From Flavobacteriaceae bacterium UBA4022 (GTDB taxonomy: Bacteria > Bacteroidota > Bacteroidia > Flavobacteriales > Flavobacteriaceae): a stretch of DNA of 21,763 nt. Shown piece after piece: positions 7,960 to 14,545 of the stretch (position 1 is its first letter; every line of letters starts with the position of its first letter). Location of the stretch: assembly GCA_002384055.1 (NCBI GenBank), contig DGAU01000016.1, positions 181,021 through 202,783 of the forward strand, given 5' to 3'. Both the position numbers and the translations under genes were made by a program. Below the pieces are notes generated by a model. It had not been told where the DNA came from and searched no databases. It was given only the letters and a program-made list of their open reading frames with translations.

Positions 7960-8532
7960 TTAAAATCGGAATCCGACATTAAAACTACCATTAAAGAAAC
8001 CATCTGGTCCATATGTGGGGGCGAGGTAACGCCCCCCTCCAATAATGACTTCAAATAAAAATCCACTTTGGTTGACCCACTTTTTTCCTACTGAGCAACC
8101 GATACCTGCGGTGCCCCAATTAACTTTCGTTGGCTCCGGATAACTGTTAGTTTCATAGTCATAGTCATAGTCATAGTGATCAGTAGTTCCCGAAGCATAT
8201 CGCAAGCAGCCTTCTACGAACACCCCACTGATGCCAAAATCCTGTTTTTGATAAAAATATTGGCGGTAATATGGTTGAAAAACAAATTTCGCCAATGCAT
8301 CATTGTCTCCTTGGTTGCCGAGGTAATACTTAATAGAGGCACCGGTTCCCGAAGAATAACTCAGGGCATATTCATAAATCAAGTCAAGAGCAGGTAACGC
8401 CAGACCTTCGAGGATATCGACTTTTATTTCTTGTATATTTTCAGTTTTGTCTTTATCTGATACTATTGGGGCTTGGGCATAAATAATTGGCGCAAAAGCT
8501 AAGGTCCAGATATAGATTGCTTTTTTTATCAT
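7960..8532 (-). CDS. Small predicted outer-membrane beta-barrel protein (DUF3575-like)
   Basis: This 190-residue protein begins at the Met at 8532, which gives a signal peptide (about 1-20, ending IYAQ). The longer in-frame form to 8607 would overlap the end of pepT. The mature part alternates polar and hydrophobic strands. Examples are LIYEYALSYSSGTGASIKYYLG (opening strands), FVFQPYYRQYFY, GISGVFVEGCLRY, WGTAGIGCSVGKKW, FLFEVIIGGGRYL and a final FNVGFRF that ends in Phe, the usual outer-membrane barrel C-terminus. A predicted surface loop holds the in-frame repeat HYDYDYDYE (about 119-127), encoded by four catagt units. The gene follows pepT after 25 bp and may be cotranscribed. DUF3575 membership is a resemblance only; the function is unknown. 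Confidence 0.75.
   Translation of the reverse strand: MIKKAIYIWTLAFAPIIYAQAPIVSDKDKTENIQEIKVDILEGLALPALDLIYEYALSYSSGTGASIKYYLGNQGDNDALAKFVFQPYYRQYFYQKQDFGISGVFVEGCLRYASGTTDHYDYDYDYETNSYPEPTKVNWGTAGIGCSVGKKWVNQSGFLFEVIIGGGRYLAPTYGPDGFFNGSFNVGFRF
8154..8177. repeat. Four tandem copies of a hexanucleotide (catagt)
   Basis: The hexamer catagt is repeated four times without error. On the coding (minus) strand each unit gives two codons of an alternating Tyr-Asp loop in the outer-membrane protein. Because the unit is 6 bp, gain or loss of copies would change loop length but not the reading frame. Confidence 0.9.
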
Positions 8533-8557
8533 GAGGTGGTTAGATAGGATGTTGTTT

Positions 8558-9799
8558 TTAGTTTTGGTTTCTCGTCGCCAAAGTCGCAATATTGACAATG
8601 ACCTCAATGGCCTTGAGCATGCTCTCTACAGGCACGTACTCATAACGGCCATGAAAATTATGTCCTCCTGCAAAAATATTGGGGCAGGGCAGGCCCATAA
8701 ACGACAACTGTGAGCCATCCGTACCACCGCGAATGGGCTTGATGATAGCTTCTATTTTGGCCATCTCCATAGCTTCTTTGGCTAAGGTAACGATATGCAT
8801 TTTGGGCTCAATCTTTTCACGCATATTAAAATACTCGTCATTGATGCGCACCTTAATACACTCAGAACCGATTTTTTTATTGAGTTCGGCCACAATATTT
8901 AATAAATAGGCTTTGCGCGATTCGAATTGTTTTCTGTCATGATCACGAATGATGTAATGCATGGTGGTATGCTCCACATTGCCTTTAAAATCGCTGAGGT
9001 GATAAAAGCCTTCTCGTCCTTCAGTGCACTCAGGGGTTTCTGCCGCCGGTAAAGCCTTGATGAATTCCGCAGCATAATACATGCTGTTGACCATTTTTCC
9101 TTTGGCATAGCCTGGATGGATGATCCTGCCAATGATATCAATTTGTGCCGATGCCGCATTAAAATTCTCATATTCGAGTTCCCCAATCTGACTGCCATCC
9201 ATTGTATAGGCCCAATCTGCACCAAAGCTTACGACATCAAACTTGTGGGCTCCACGGCCAATTTCTTCGTCAGGTGTAAACCCGACTTTGATGGTTCCGT
9301 GCGCTATTTCTGGGTGCTGTACCAAGTATTCCATAGCAGATATAATTTCTGCAATACCGGCTTTATCATCTGCGCCCAATAGCGTGGTGCCATCAGTTAC
9401 AATAAGGGTGTTCCCTTTATATTGTAGGAGGCTCTCAAAATCTTTTGGAGAAAGAATAATTTGCTGCTCTTGGTTCAAAACGATGTCCTCACCTTGATAA
9501 TTATCAATAACTCTAGGTTTTACATTGGCTCCAGTGAAATCTGGAGAGGTGTCAAAATGCGCAATAAATCCTATTACCGGCACGTCATGGGCCACATTGC
9601 TTGGCAGTGTTGCCTGAATGTAAGCGTTTTGATCTATGGTGACATCGGTAAGGCCAATGGTCTTGAGTTCTTCAAAGAGTTTATGAGCCAAAACCCACTG
9701 CTTTTCTGTGCTGGGTGTACTGCGGGAGTTTGGATCACTTTCTGTGTCACAGGTGACATAACTGATAAATCGTTGAATGAGTTGGTCTTTTGGAAACAT
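8558..9799 (-). CDS. pepT: Peptidase T (M20B tripeptidase)
   Basis: This is a 413-residue cytoplasmic dizinc aminotripeptidase that removes N-terminal residues from tripeptides. The length matches PepT (about 400-410). Visible metal and active-site motifs are AHFDTSPD (H81, D83 catalytic), GADDKAG (bridging D144), the PDEEIG pair (E178 general base, E179 ligand), TMDGS (D201) and GGHNFHGR (H380). The GGTDGS and NFHGR segments are PepT hallmarks that separate it from other M20 peptidases. It is transcribed away from pyrD. The outer-membrane protein gene follows closely downstream. No truncation or missing ligand is seen. Confidence 0.96.
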   Translation of the reverse strand: MFPKDQLIQRFISYVTCDTESDPNSRSTPSTEKQWVLAHKLFEELKTIGLTDVTIDQNAYIQATLPSNVAHDVPVIGFIAHFDTSPDFTGANVKPRVIDNYQGEDIVLNQEQQIILSPKDFESLLQYKGNTLIVTDGTTLLGADDKAGIAEIISAMEYLVQHPEIAHGTIKVGFTPDEEIGRGAHKFDVVSFGADWAYTMDGSQIGELEYENFNAASAQIDIIGRIIHPGYAKGKMVNSMYYAAEFIKALPAAETPECTEGREGFYHLSDFKGNVEHTTMHYIIRDHDRKQFESRKAYLLNIVAELNKKIGSECIKVRINDEYFNMREKIEPKMHIVTLAKEAMEMAKIEAIIKPIRGGTDGSQLSFMGLPCPNIFAGGHNFHGRYEYVPVESMLKAIEVIVNIATLATRNQN

Positions 9800-9815
9800 A
9801 GCTTTATTTTGCGCT

Positions 9816-9823
9816 CAAAATTA
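9816..9823 (-). promoter_or_regulatory. Candidate -7 element for pepT
   Basis: On the minus strand this octamer reads TAATTTTG, a full match to TAnnTTTG, ending 16 nt before the pepT ATG. No TTG is present at the expected upstream distance, so the promoter is incomplete or the match is chance. Confidence 0.4.
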
Positions 9824-9853
9824 CAGCTTACATTCAGTAAAATAATGGATTTA

Positions 9854-9869
9854 ATAGTAATTTTACTAT
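9854..9869. promoter_or_regulatory. 16-bp palindrome immediately upstream of pyrD
   Basis: ATAGTAA (9854-9860) and TTACTAT (9863-9869) form a perfect 7-bp inverted repeat with a 2-bp centre, ending 3 bp before the pyrD ATG. It overlaps TAATTTTA (9858-9865), a one-mismatch -7 element. The position between divergent pepT and pyrD would suit an operator, but no regulator is identified and A/T-rich palindromes occur by chance. Confidence 0.35.
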
Positions 9870-9872
9870 CCT

Positions 9873-10901
9873 ATGTATCAAAATATTTTAAGACCGCTTC
9901 TTTTTCTATTTGATCCTGAAACCGTGCATCACGCTACGTTTCGTTTGATCAAATTGATCCATCGCCTGGGTTTTGCTAAGTTGATCCGCTCTCTTTATCA
10001 AGTGAACGATCCTTCTTTAAAGCGAAATGTTTTCGGTATTGATTTCCCCAACCCAGTGGGATTGGCCGCGGGGTTCGATAAGGACGCCAAATTATATCAT
10101 GAAATGGCCAATTTTGGTTTTGGTTTCATTGAAATAGGTACCGTGACGCCCAAAGCGCAAGCAGGTAATTCCAAAAAACGCTTATTCCGCCTCAAGACCG
10201 ACCAAGCCATCATTAACCGTATGGGATTCAATAATCTTGGTGTGGCCACTGCCGTTGAAGCCTTAAAACTAAATAAGGGGGTCATTATTGGTGGTAACAT
10301 CGGTAAGAACAAAATGACGCCAAACCAAGATGCGGCATCCGACTACTTAGCGTGTTTTGATGCATTATTTCCCTACGTGGATTATTTTGTGGTCAATGTC
10401 AGCTCACCCAATACACCAGATTTAAGAGCACTCCAAGAAAAAGTGCCGTTGACGGCCTTACTTAATGAGCTCCAGGTGGCCAATGGTCAGCAAACCAAAC
10501 CCAAGCCTATACTGTTGAAAATCGCACCAGACTTGTCGCAGCCGCAACTCCGAGATATCATCGAGATTGTAGCGGATACCAAGATCGACGGCGTTATTGC
10601 TACCAATACAACAATTGCACGAGAGGGTTTGAACAGTGCAAACCGCACCGAGGCGGGCGGGCTTAGTGGTAGGCCACTATGCGCGCGTGCCACAGAAGTC
10701 ATTCGTTTTTTGTCGGTTGAAAGTAAGGGTGCCTTCCCGATCATTGGTGTTGGCGGCATACACTCTGCGCAGGATGCCCTGGATAAAATTGAAGCTGGAG
10801 CTACTTTAGTCCAGCTATACACAGGCTTTGTATACCAAGGACCCGCATTGGTTCGTGATATTAATAAAGCTTTGATTCGCGGCGTCAAAACGGCATCATG
10901 A
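9873..10901 (+). CDS. pyrD: Dihydroorotate dehydrogenase (quinone), class 2
   Basis: This is a 342-residue FMN enzyme that oxidises dihydroorotate to orotate in pyrimidine synthesis and passes electrons to the quinone pool at the inner membrane. The N-terminal helical extension (about 1-45, LRPLLFLFDPETVHH...) is the membrane- and quinone-binding segment that defines class 2. Further motifs are NPVGLAAGFDKDA (60-72), GTVTPKAQAGN (89-99), the active-site loop VNVSSPNTPDLR (174-185) with S178 matching the catalytic Ser of E. coli PyrD, and GGLSGRPL in the FMN region. The stop codon overlaps the start of the LysE-family gene in ATGA, which implies translational coupling. The 16-bp palindrome sits just upstream. 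Confidence 0.96.
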   Translation: MYQNILRPLLFLFDPETVHHATFRLIKLIHRLGFAKLIRSLYQVNDPSLKRNVFGIDFPNPVGLAAGFDKDAKLYHEMANFGFGFIEIGTVTPKAQAGNSKKRLFRLKTDQAIINRMGFNNLGVATAVEALKLNKGVIIGGNIGKNKMTPNQDAASDYLACFDALFPYVDYFVVNVSSPNTPDLRALQEKVPLTALLNELQVANGQQTKPKPILLKIAPDLSQPQLRDIIEIVADTKIDGVIATNTTIAREGLNSANRTEAGGLSGRPLCARATEVIRFLSVESKGAFPIIGVGGIHSAQDALDKIEAGATLVQLYTGFVYQGPALVRDINKALIRGVKTAS

Positions 10902-11506
10902 ACTTGATAAGCTTTGCTTTATTATCATTACTTCTAGCGCTTTCTCCCGGTCCGGACAATCTTTATGTTTTAAGCCAATCTATGGTTCATGGCTTTAAAA
11001 CAGGCTTATGGATTACACTGGGCTTGATTTTGGGCTGTTTGATTCATACGACACTTTTGGCTTTTGGCTTCTCAGTATTGATAGATAAATGGCCGGATAT
11101 TCTGATCGTATTTCGGCTTTTTGGCGGCGGGTATTTATGGTACCTGGCCTACCGCATGATCCGTAGCTCGCCGCAATTGGGGATAGATCAAGCGGGAGTG
11201 CTGAGCCATCCCTGGAAATGGTTTCAAAAGGGCTTTATGCTCAATGTGTCTAATCCCAAAGTGTTTTTGTTTTTTGTCGCCTTGTTTCCGACGTTTCTTT
11301 GGGGGGGGCAAGAGGATACAGTCCTTCAGTTTTATGCGTTGGGGGCTATATTTATGACGGCCACTGCTGTAGTCTTTGCTGGAATTGCATTTTTGGCTGC
11401 TACCTTAGGGCACTTTCTGGCGACTAAGTCTAAATTTTGGTTGCGCTTTCATTATTTTCAAATTGCTTTATTTATCGGGCTAGCGATTTATATTTTTTTG
11501 CCGTGA
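10898..11506 (+). CDS. LysE/RhtB-family amino-acid exporter
   Basis: This 202-residue inner-membrane protein resembles the LysE/RhtB translocators that export amino acids or related metabolites. The family N-terminal motif is clear: LALSPGPDNLYVLSQSM (about 13-29), followed by GFKTGLWITLGLILGCLIHTTL. About six hydrophobic segments are visible (near 3-20, 36-60, 68-85, 115-131, 144-170 and 183-200). The NPKVFLFFVALFP segment (about 117-129) is also typical. The start codon overlaps the pyrD stop (ATGA), so the two are cotranscribed; a functional link to pyrimidine synthesis is not established. The substrate cannot be read from the sequence. Confidence 0.88.
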   Translation: MNLISFALLSLLLALSPGPDNLYVLSQSMVHGFKTGLWITLGLILGCLIHTTLLAFGFSVLIDKWPDILIVFRLFGGGYLWYLAYRMIRSSPQLGIDQAGVLSHPWKWFQKGFMLNVSNPKVFLFFVALFPTFLWGGQEDTVLQFYALGAIFMTATAVVFAGIAFLAATLGHFLATKSKFWLRFHYFQIALFIGLAIYIFLP

Positions 11507-11567
11507 GGCTTTAATATTTACCACAAGCAACGCATACTGTACCTGTTGTATTTTTGTATCTTTACTT

Positions 11568-12431
11568 ATGCTTTCGGTAAAAATTATTGAGTGCCCTAGA
11601 GATGCAATGCAAGGCATCAAAAGGTGGATTCCTACAACACAAAAAATACAATACATCCAATCTTTATTGGCATGTGGTTTTGATACTATTGACTTTGGTA
11701 GCTTTGTGTCTCCAAAGGCGATTCCGCAAATGCGTGATTCAGAGGAAGTCCTCAGAGGACTCGATCGTTCAGCAAGTCAAACCAAATTATTGGCCATTGT
11801 CGCCAACCTTAGAGGTGCCGAGCAAGCCATGAATTTTGAGGCCATTGATTATATTGGTTATCCTTTTTCTATCTCCGAAAATTTTCAAATGCGCAACACC
11901 CATAAGACCATTGCCGAATCTTTGGTGGTGTTAGATCAAATTTTGGCCTTGGCACAAAAACACCATAAAAAAGTCGTGACTTATCTGTCGATGGGCTTTG
12001 GCAATCCTTATGGCGATCCTTGGGATGCCTCAGTGGTGTCTTATTGGACGGATAAACTCTCACAAATGGGCGTGTCCATTATTTCACTGAGCGATACGGT
12101 TGGAACGGCTACCCCAGAAATCATTGGCTCCTTATTCGGCGACATCATTCCGCAGTACCCGGAAATTGAGTTTGGTGCGCATTTGCACACGCACCCAGCT
12201 CTGTGGCACGACAAAATAGAATCTGCCTTTCGCGCGGGCTGTTACCGATTCGACGGGGCAATCCAAGGCTTTGGTGGTTGCCCTATGGCAAAAGATGAGC
12301 TAACGGGCAACATGCCCACCGAAAAAATATTGAGTTATTTCACCACCCAAAAAAGCAATCATGGGGTCAAAATGACGGCATTTGAAAGTGCTTATAATCA
12401 AGCCTCTAAATTATTTCTTAATGGTATATAA
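11568..12431 (+). CDS. Hydroxymethylglutaryl-CoA lyase-like enzyme
   Basis: This 287-residue TIM-barrel enzyme of the HMG-CoA lyase family would cleave HMG-CoA to acetoacetate and acetyl-CoA at the end of leucine breakdown. Family catalytic residues line up with correct spacing: R11-D12 (in ECPRDAMQ), D176 (SLSDTVG), metal ligands H205 and H207 (GAHLHTHP), the mobile-loop C238 (GGCPMA), then N248 and E252 (GNMPTEK). The first motif is PRDAMQG rather than the classical PRDGLQN, and HTHP replaces the usual HDTYG, so this is a divergent branch. Its 3' end overlaps the next gene by 11 bp. A role with leucine dehydrogenase (about 5.5 kb upstream) in leucine catabolism is an inference. Confidence 0.85.
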   Translation: MLSVKIIECPRDAMQGIKRWIPTTQKIQYIQSLLACGFDTIDFGSFVSPKAIPQMRDSEEVLRGLDRSASQTKLLAIVANLRGAEQAMNFEAIDYIGYPFSISENFQMRNTHKTIAESLVVLDQILALAQKHHKKVVTYLSMGFGNPYGDPWDASVVSYWTDKLSQMGVSIISLSDTVGTATPEIIGSLFGDIIPQYPEIEFGAHLHTHPALWHDKIESAFRAGCYRFDGAIQGFGGCPMAKDELTGNMPTEKILSYFTTQKSNHGVKMTAFESAYNQASKLFLNGI

Positions 12432-13968
12432 AATAAAACTCAGCCTTTATATTATTGTTCTACTGCTCTTTGTGAGCTGTGGGCAAAAGCAAACGGCACA
12501 AAATGAGGCTGAAAGCGACCTTGTTACCTTAAATTTTGTGCAACTCAACGATGTCTATGAAATCGCCCCGCTTGGTGGCGGACTCTATGGGGGAATGGCA
12601 AGAGTGGCCCATGTAGTTGATTCGTTAAGAGCCATTAACCCTAATACATTCCTGTTTATGTCTGGGGATTTTTTAAATCCATCATTGCTCGGCAATGTGA
12701 CCTTTCAAGGCGAGCGTATCAAGGGACGCCAAATGATTGAAGTGATGAATGCAATGGACTTCACGATGGTGACTTTTGGGAATCACGAATTTGATTTGAC
12801 CTATGAGGCGTTTGCGCAGCGACTCAACGAGTCTGCCTTTGATTGGGTCAATTCTAATTGCTACCACAATGATTCAGGTGTCCAGCATTTGTTTCAGCGC
12901 ATGTCGGGTCAGGGTGTCGATACGATTCCACAAACCAAAATATTGACCATTAATACGGGTGATGGTGCAGCGCTGAAAATTGGCTTTTTTGGGGTCACCA
13001 TACCAAGTAATCCCAAGCCCTATGTGTATTATGCCGATATGTATCAGCAGGCTACTTGGGCAAAGAACCATCTTGAAAATGAAGGGATTGATGTTTTGGT
13101 AGGCTTGACGCATGTCGAAATTGGCATGGACTTTAAAATTGCTGAGCAGAACCCTTCCATAGATCTCATTCTAGGGGGGCATGAGCACAATCACATGCTT
13201 TTTCAGAGGGGCCAAACCATCATCGCCAAATCGGATGCTAACGCCAAAAACATCTATGTGCATCAACTGCAATACCAACGCGCTACCAAGCAACTGACAA
13301 TCGATTCGAAACTCATTCCGATTAACAATCATACTCAAGAAAATCCTCATGTAGCATCGATTGTTCGCAAATGGGACAAAGTCTTACAGCAAGAATTAGG
13401 AACAGTTTTAGAAGACCCTAATGCGATCATATATTGGGCTGAGGAGCCGCTCGATGGACGCGATCAACAGAGCCGTAGGGAACAAACCAACTTGGGACAA
13501 CTCATTACACAAGGAATGGCAGAAGCCTTCGATCCACCGCTAAGGGCCGCTATTGTCAATGGAGGTTCCATGCGTCTGGATGATTATTTATTTGATGGGG
13601 TCATAGGCATTGATCTTTTTCGTGTGTTGCCTTTTGGTGATGGCATCCTACAAGTGCAGCTTTCGGGAGCCTTGCTTAAGGAGGTGCTCAGTTATGGCGA
13701 TAGCCATATGGGAGAAGGGGCTTATTTGCAACGTTTTGGTTTGGCCAAAGATGTATTGGGTCAATGGACCTATCAAGGCACGCCTATTCAAGATGCGCAA
13801 AAATATTGGGTCGCCACCAGTGAGTATCTGTTGCGTGGTTATGACATACCCGTATTGACCCCAGAACATCCTGAAGTCTATCAAGTTTTACGCCCAAAAA
13901 TAGAGGACCTGTCGGCGGATATAAGAAAGGCCGTAATCCATTACCTAAATTCATTATCGCATGATTAA
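12421..13968 (+). CDS. UshA-like metallophosphatase/5'-nucleotidase lipoprotein
   Basis: This 515-residue lipoprotein would hydrolyse nucleotides or related phosphate esters outside the cytoplasm. I start at 12421 because that Met gives a compact lipoprotein signal (FVSC, Cys 20); the in-frame ATG at 12382 would add 13 residues and deepen the overlap with the upstream gene. The N-terminal calcineurin-like domain covers about 36-290: NDVYE (43-47), GDFLNPS with D83, GNHEFD with N121 and the H122/D125 catalytic pair, H231, and GGHEHNH (252-258). The C-terminal 5'-nucleotidase domain covers about 325-500 with NLGQLI, NGGSMR (380-385) and LPFGDGIL. The first metal motif reads NDVYE instead of NDxHG, as in the CG11883-like subfamily, so the usual His ligand is Tyr46. 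It overlaps its neighbours by 11 and 8 bp. Confidence 0.88.
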   Translation: MVYKIKLSLYIIVLLLFVSCGQKQTAQNEAESDLVTLNFVQLNDVYEIAPLGGGLYGGMARVAHVVDSLRAINPNTFLFMSGDFLNPSLLGNVTFQGERIKGRQMIEVMNAMDFTMVTFGNHEFDLTYEAFAQRLNESAFDWVNSNCYHNDSGVQHLFQRMSGQGVDTIPQTKILTINTGDGAALKIGFFGVTIPSNPKPYVYYADMYQQATWAKNHLENEGIDVLVGLTHVEIGMDFKIAEQNPSIDLILGGHEHNHMLFQRGQTIIAKSDANAKNIYVHQLQYQRATKQLTIDSKLIPINNHTQENPHVASIVRKWDKVLQQELGTVLEDPNAIIYWAEEPLDGRDQQSRREQTNLGQLITQGMAEAFDPPLRAAIVNGGSMRLDDYLFDGVIGIDLFRVLPFGDGILQVQLSGALLKEVLSYGDSHMGEGAYLQRFGLAKDVLGQWTYQGTPIQDAQKYWVATSEYLLRGYDIPVLTPEHPEVYQVLRPKIEDLSADIRKAVIHYLNSLSHD

Positions 13969-14437
13969 AATTTTAAAGCGTATCGGATGGGTTGCCCTTG
14001 GGGCGCTATTGTTGCTTCAGTTTATTCAGCCCGACAAAAATGAGCAGGGCTACGAATCGGTCATGGCCTTTGAACAAGAAACAGGCGTCAGTGTGGAATT
14101 GGGCAGCTTTTTGCGCACCAATTGTTATGATTGCCACAGCAATCAAACGACCTATCCCTGGTACAGTAATATTGCACCCCTTAATTATTGGCTCGAAGAA
14201 CATGTTGTCGATGGAAAAAAGCATTTTAATGTATCGGAGTGGTCTGCGTATTCGGACAAGAAAAAAGACCACAAGCTGGACGAGCTTATAGAGGAGGTCG
14301 AGGCTGGAGAAATGCCCTTGCCGTCCTATCAATATGTCCATGGGTGCCTCACACAGCAAGAGCGGAAGACTTTAACAGATTGGGCGCAAATGACCCGGCT
14401 GAATTATCAAGAGGCGATTGAGGCTCTCAACCACTAA
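13961..14437 (+). CDS. Haem-binding domain protein (CXXCH)
   Basis: This 158-residue protein has an N-terminal hydrophobic segment (about 8-22) that acts as an uncleaved anchor or signal, and a haem-binding domain of the Haem_bd type (PF14376). The c-type haem motif is CYDCH (C55, C58, H59), followed by SNQTTYPWYSNIAP, the family's characteristic continuation. The GEMPLPSY segment near 116-123 contains M118, a candidate second axial ligand. It would be periplasmic or periplasm-facing, with haem attached by the cytochrome c maturation system. The start overlaps the stop of the 5'-nucleotidase-like gene by 8 bp, so the two are probably translationally coupled. The electron partner and role are not known. 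Confidence 0.87.
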   Translation: MIKILKRIGWVALGALLLLQFIQPDKNEQGYESVMAFEQETGVSVELGSFLRTNCYDCHSNQTTYPWYSNIAPLNYWLEEHVVDGKKHFNVSEWSAYSDKKKDHKLDELIEEVEAGEMPLPSYQYVHGCLTQQERKTLTDWAQMTRLNYQEAIEALNH

Positions 14438-14445
14438 GCCTTATA

Positions 14446-14543
14446 TTTAATTGATTACCAATAACCAGATTCACGACTTTAATTGTATCTTTACATGCAA
14501 TTAAATGTCAGCGATGACCGTTGATTTTTTCTTAATTTAATTG
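14446..14543. repeat. Four copies of the octamer TTTAATTG in the guaB leader
   Basis: TTTAATTG occurs at 14446-14453, 14478-14485 and 14536-14543, with an inverted copy (CAATTAAA) at 14498-14505. The second copy and the inverted copy form an 8-bp perfect inverted repeat around 12 nt that contain TATCTTTA (14486-14493), a one-mismatch -7 element. This could be an operator for guaB, but the region is very A/T-rich and the function is unproven. Confidence 0.4.
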
Positions 14544-14545
14544 CC

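Noticed and set aside
8154..8177. CRISPR-like tandem repeat
   Set aside because: The units are only 6 bp with no spacers and lie inside a coding region.
8533..8607. Longer N-terminus for the small outer-membrane protein
   Set aside because: It overlaps the end of pepT and puts 25 charged residues before an otherwise normal signal peptide.
9461..9913. 150-codon plus-strand open frame spanning the pepT start and pyrD start
   Set aside because: It runs antisense to well-supported pepT, lacks protein-like composition and overlaps pyrD in another frame.
14006..14359. 117-codon minus-strand open frame
   Set aside because: It is fully antisense to the haem-binding gene, whose CXXCH family motif is clear, so it is a shadow.
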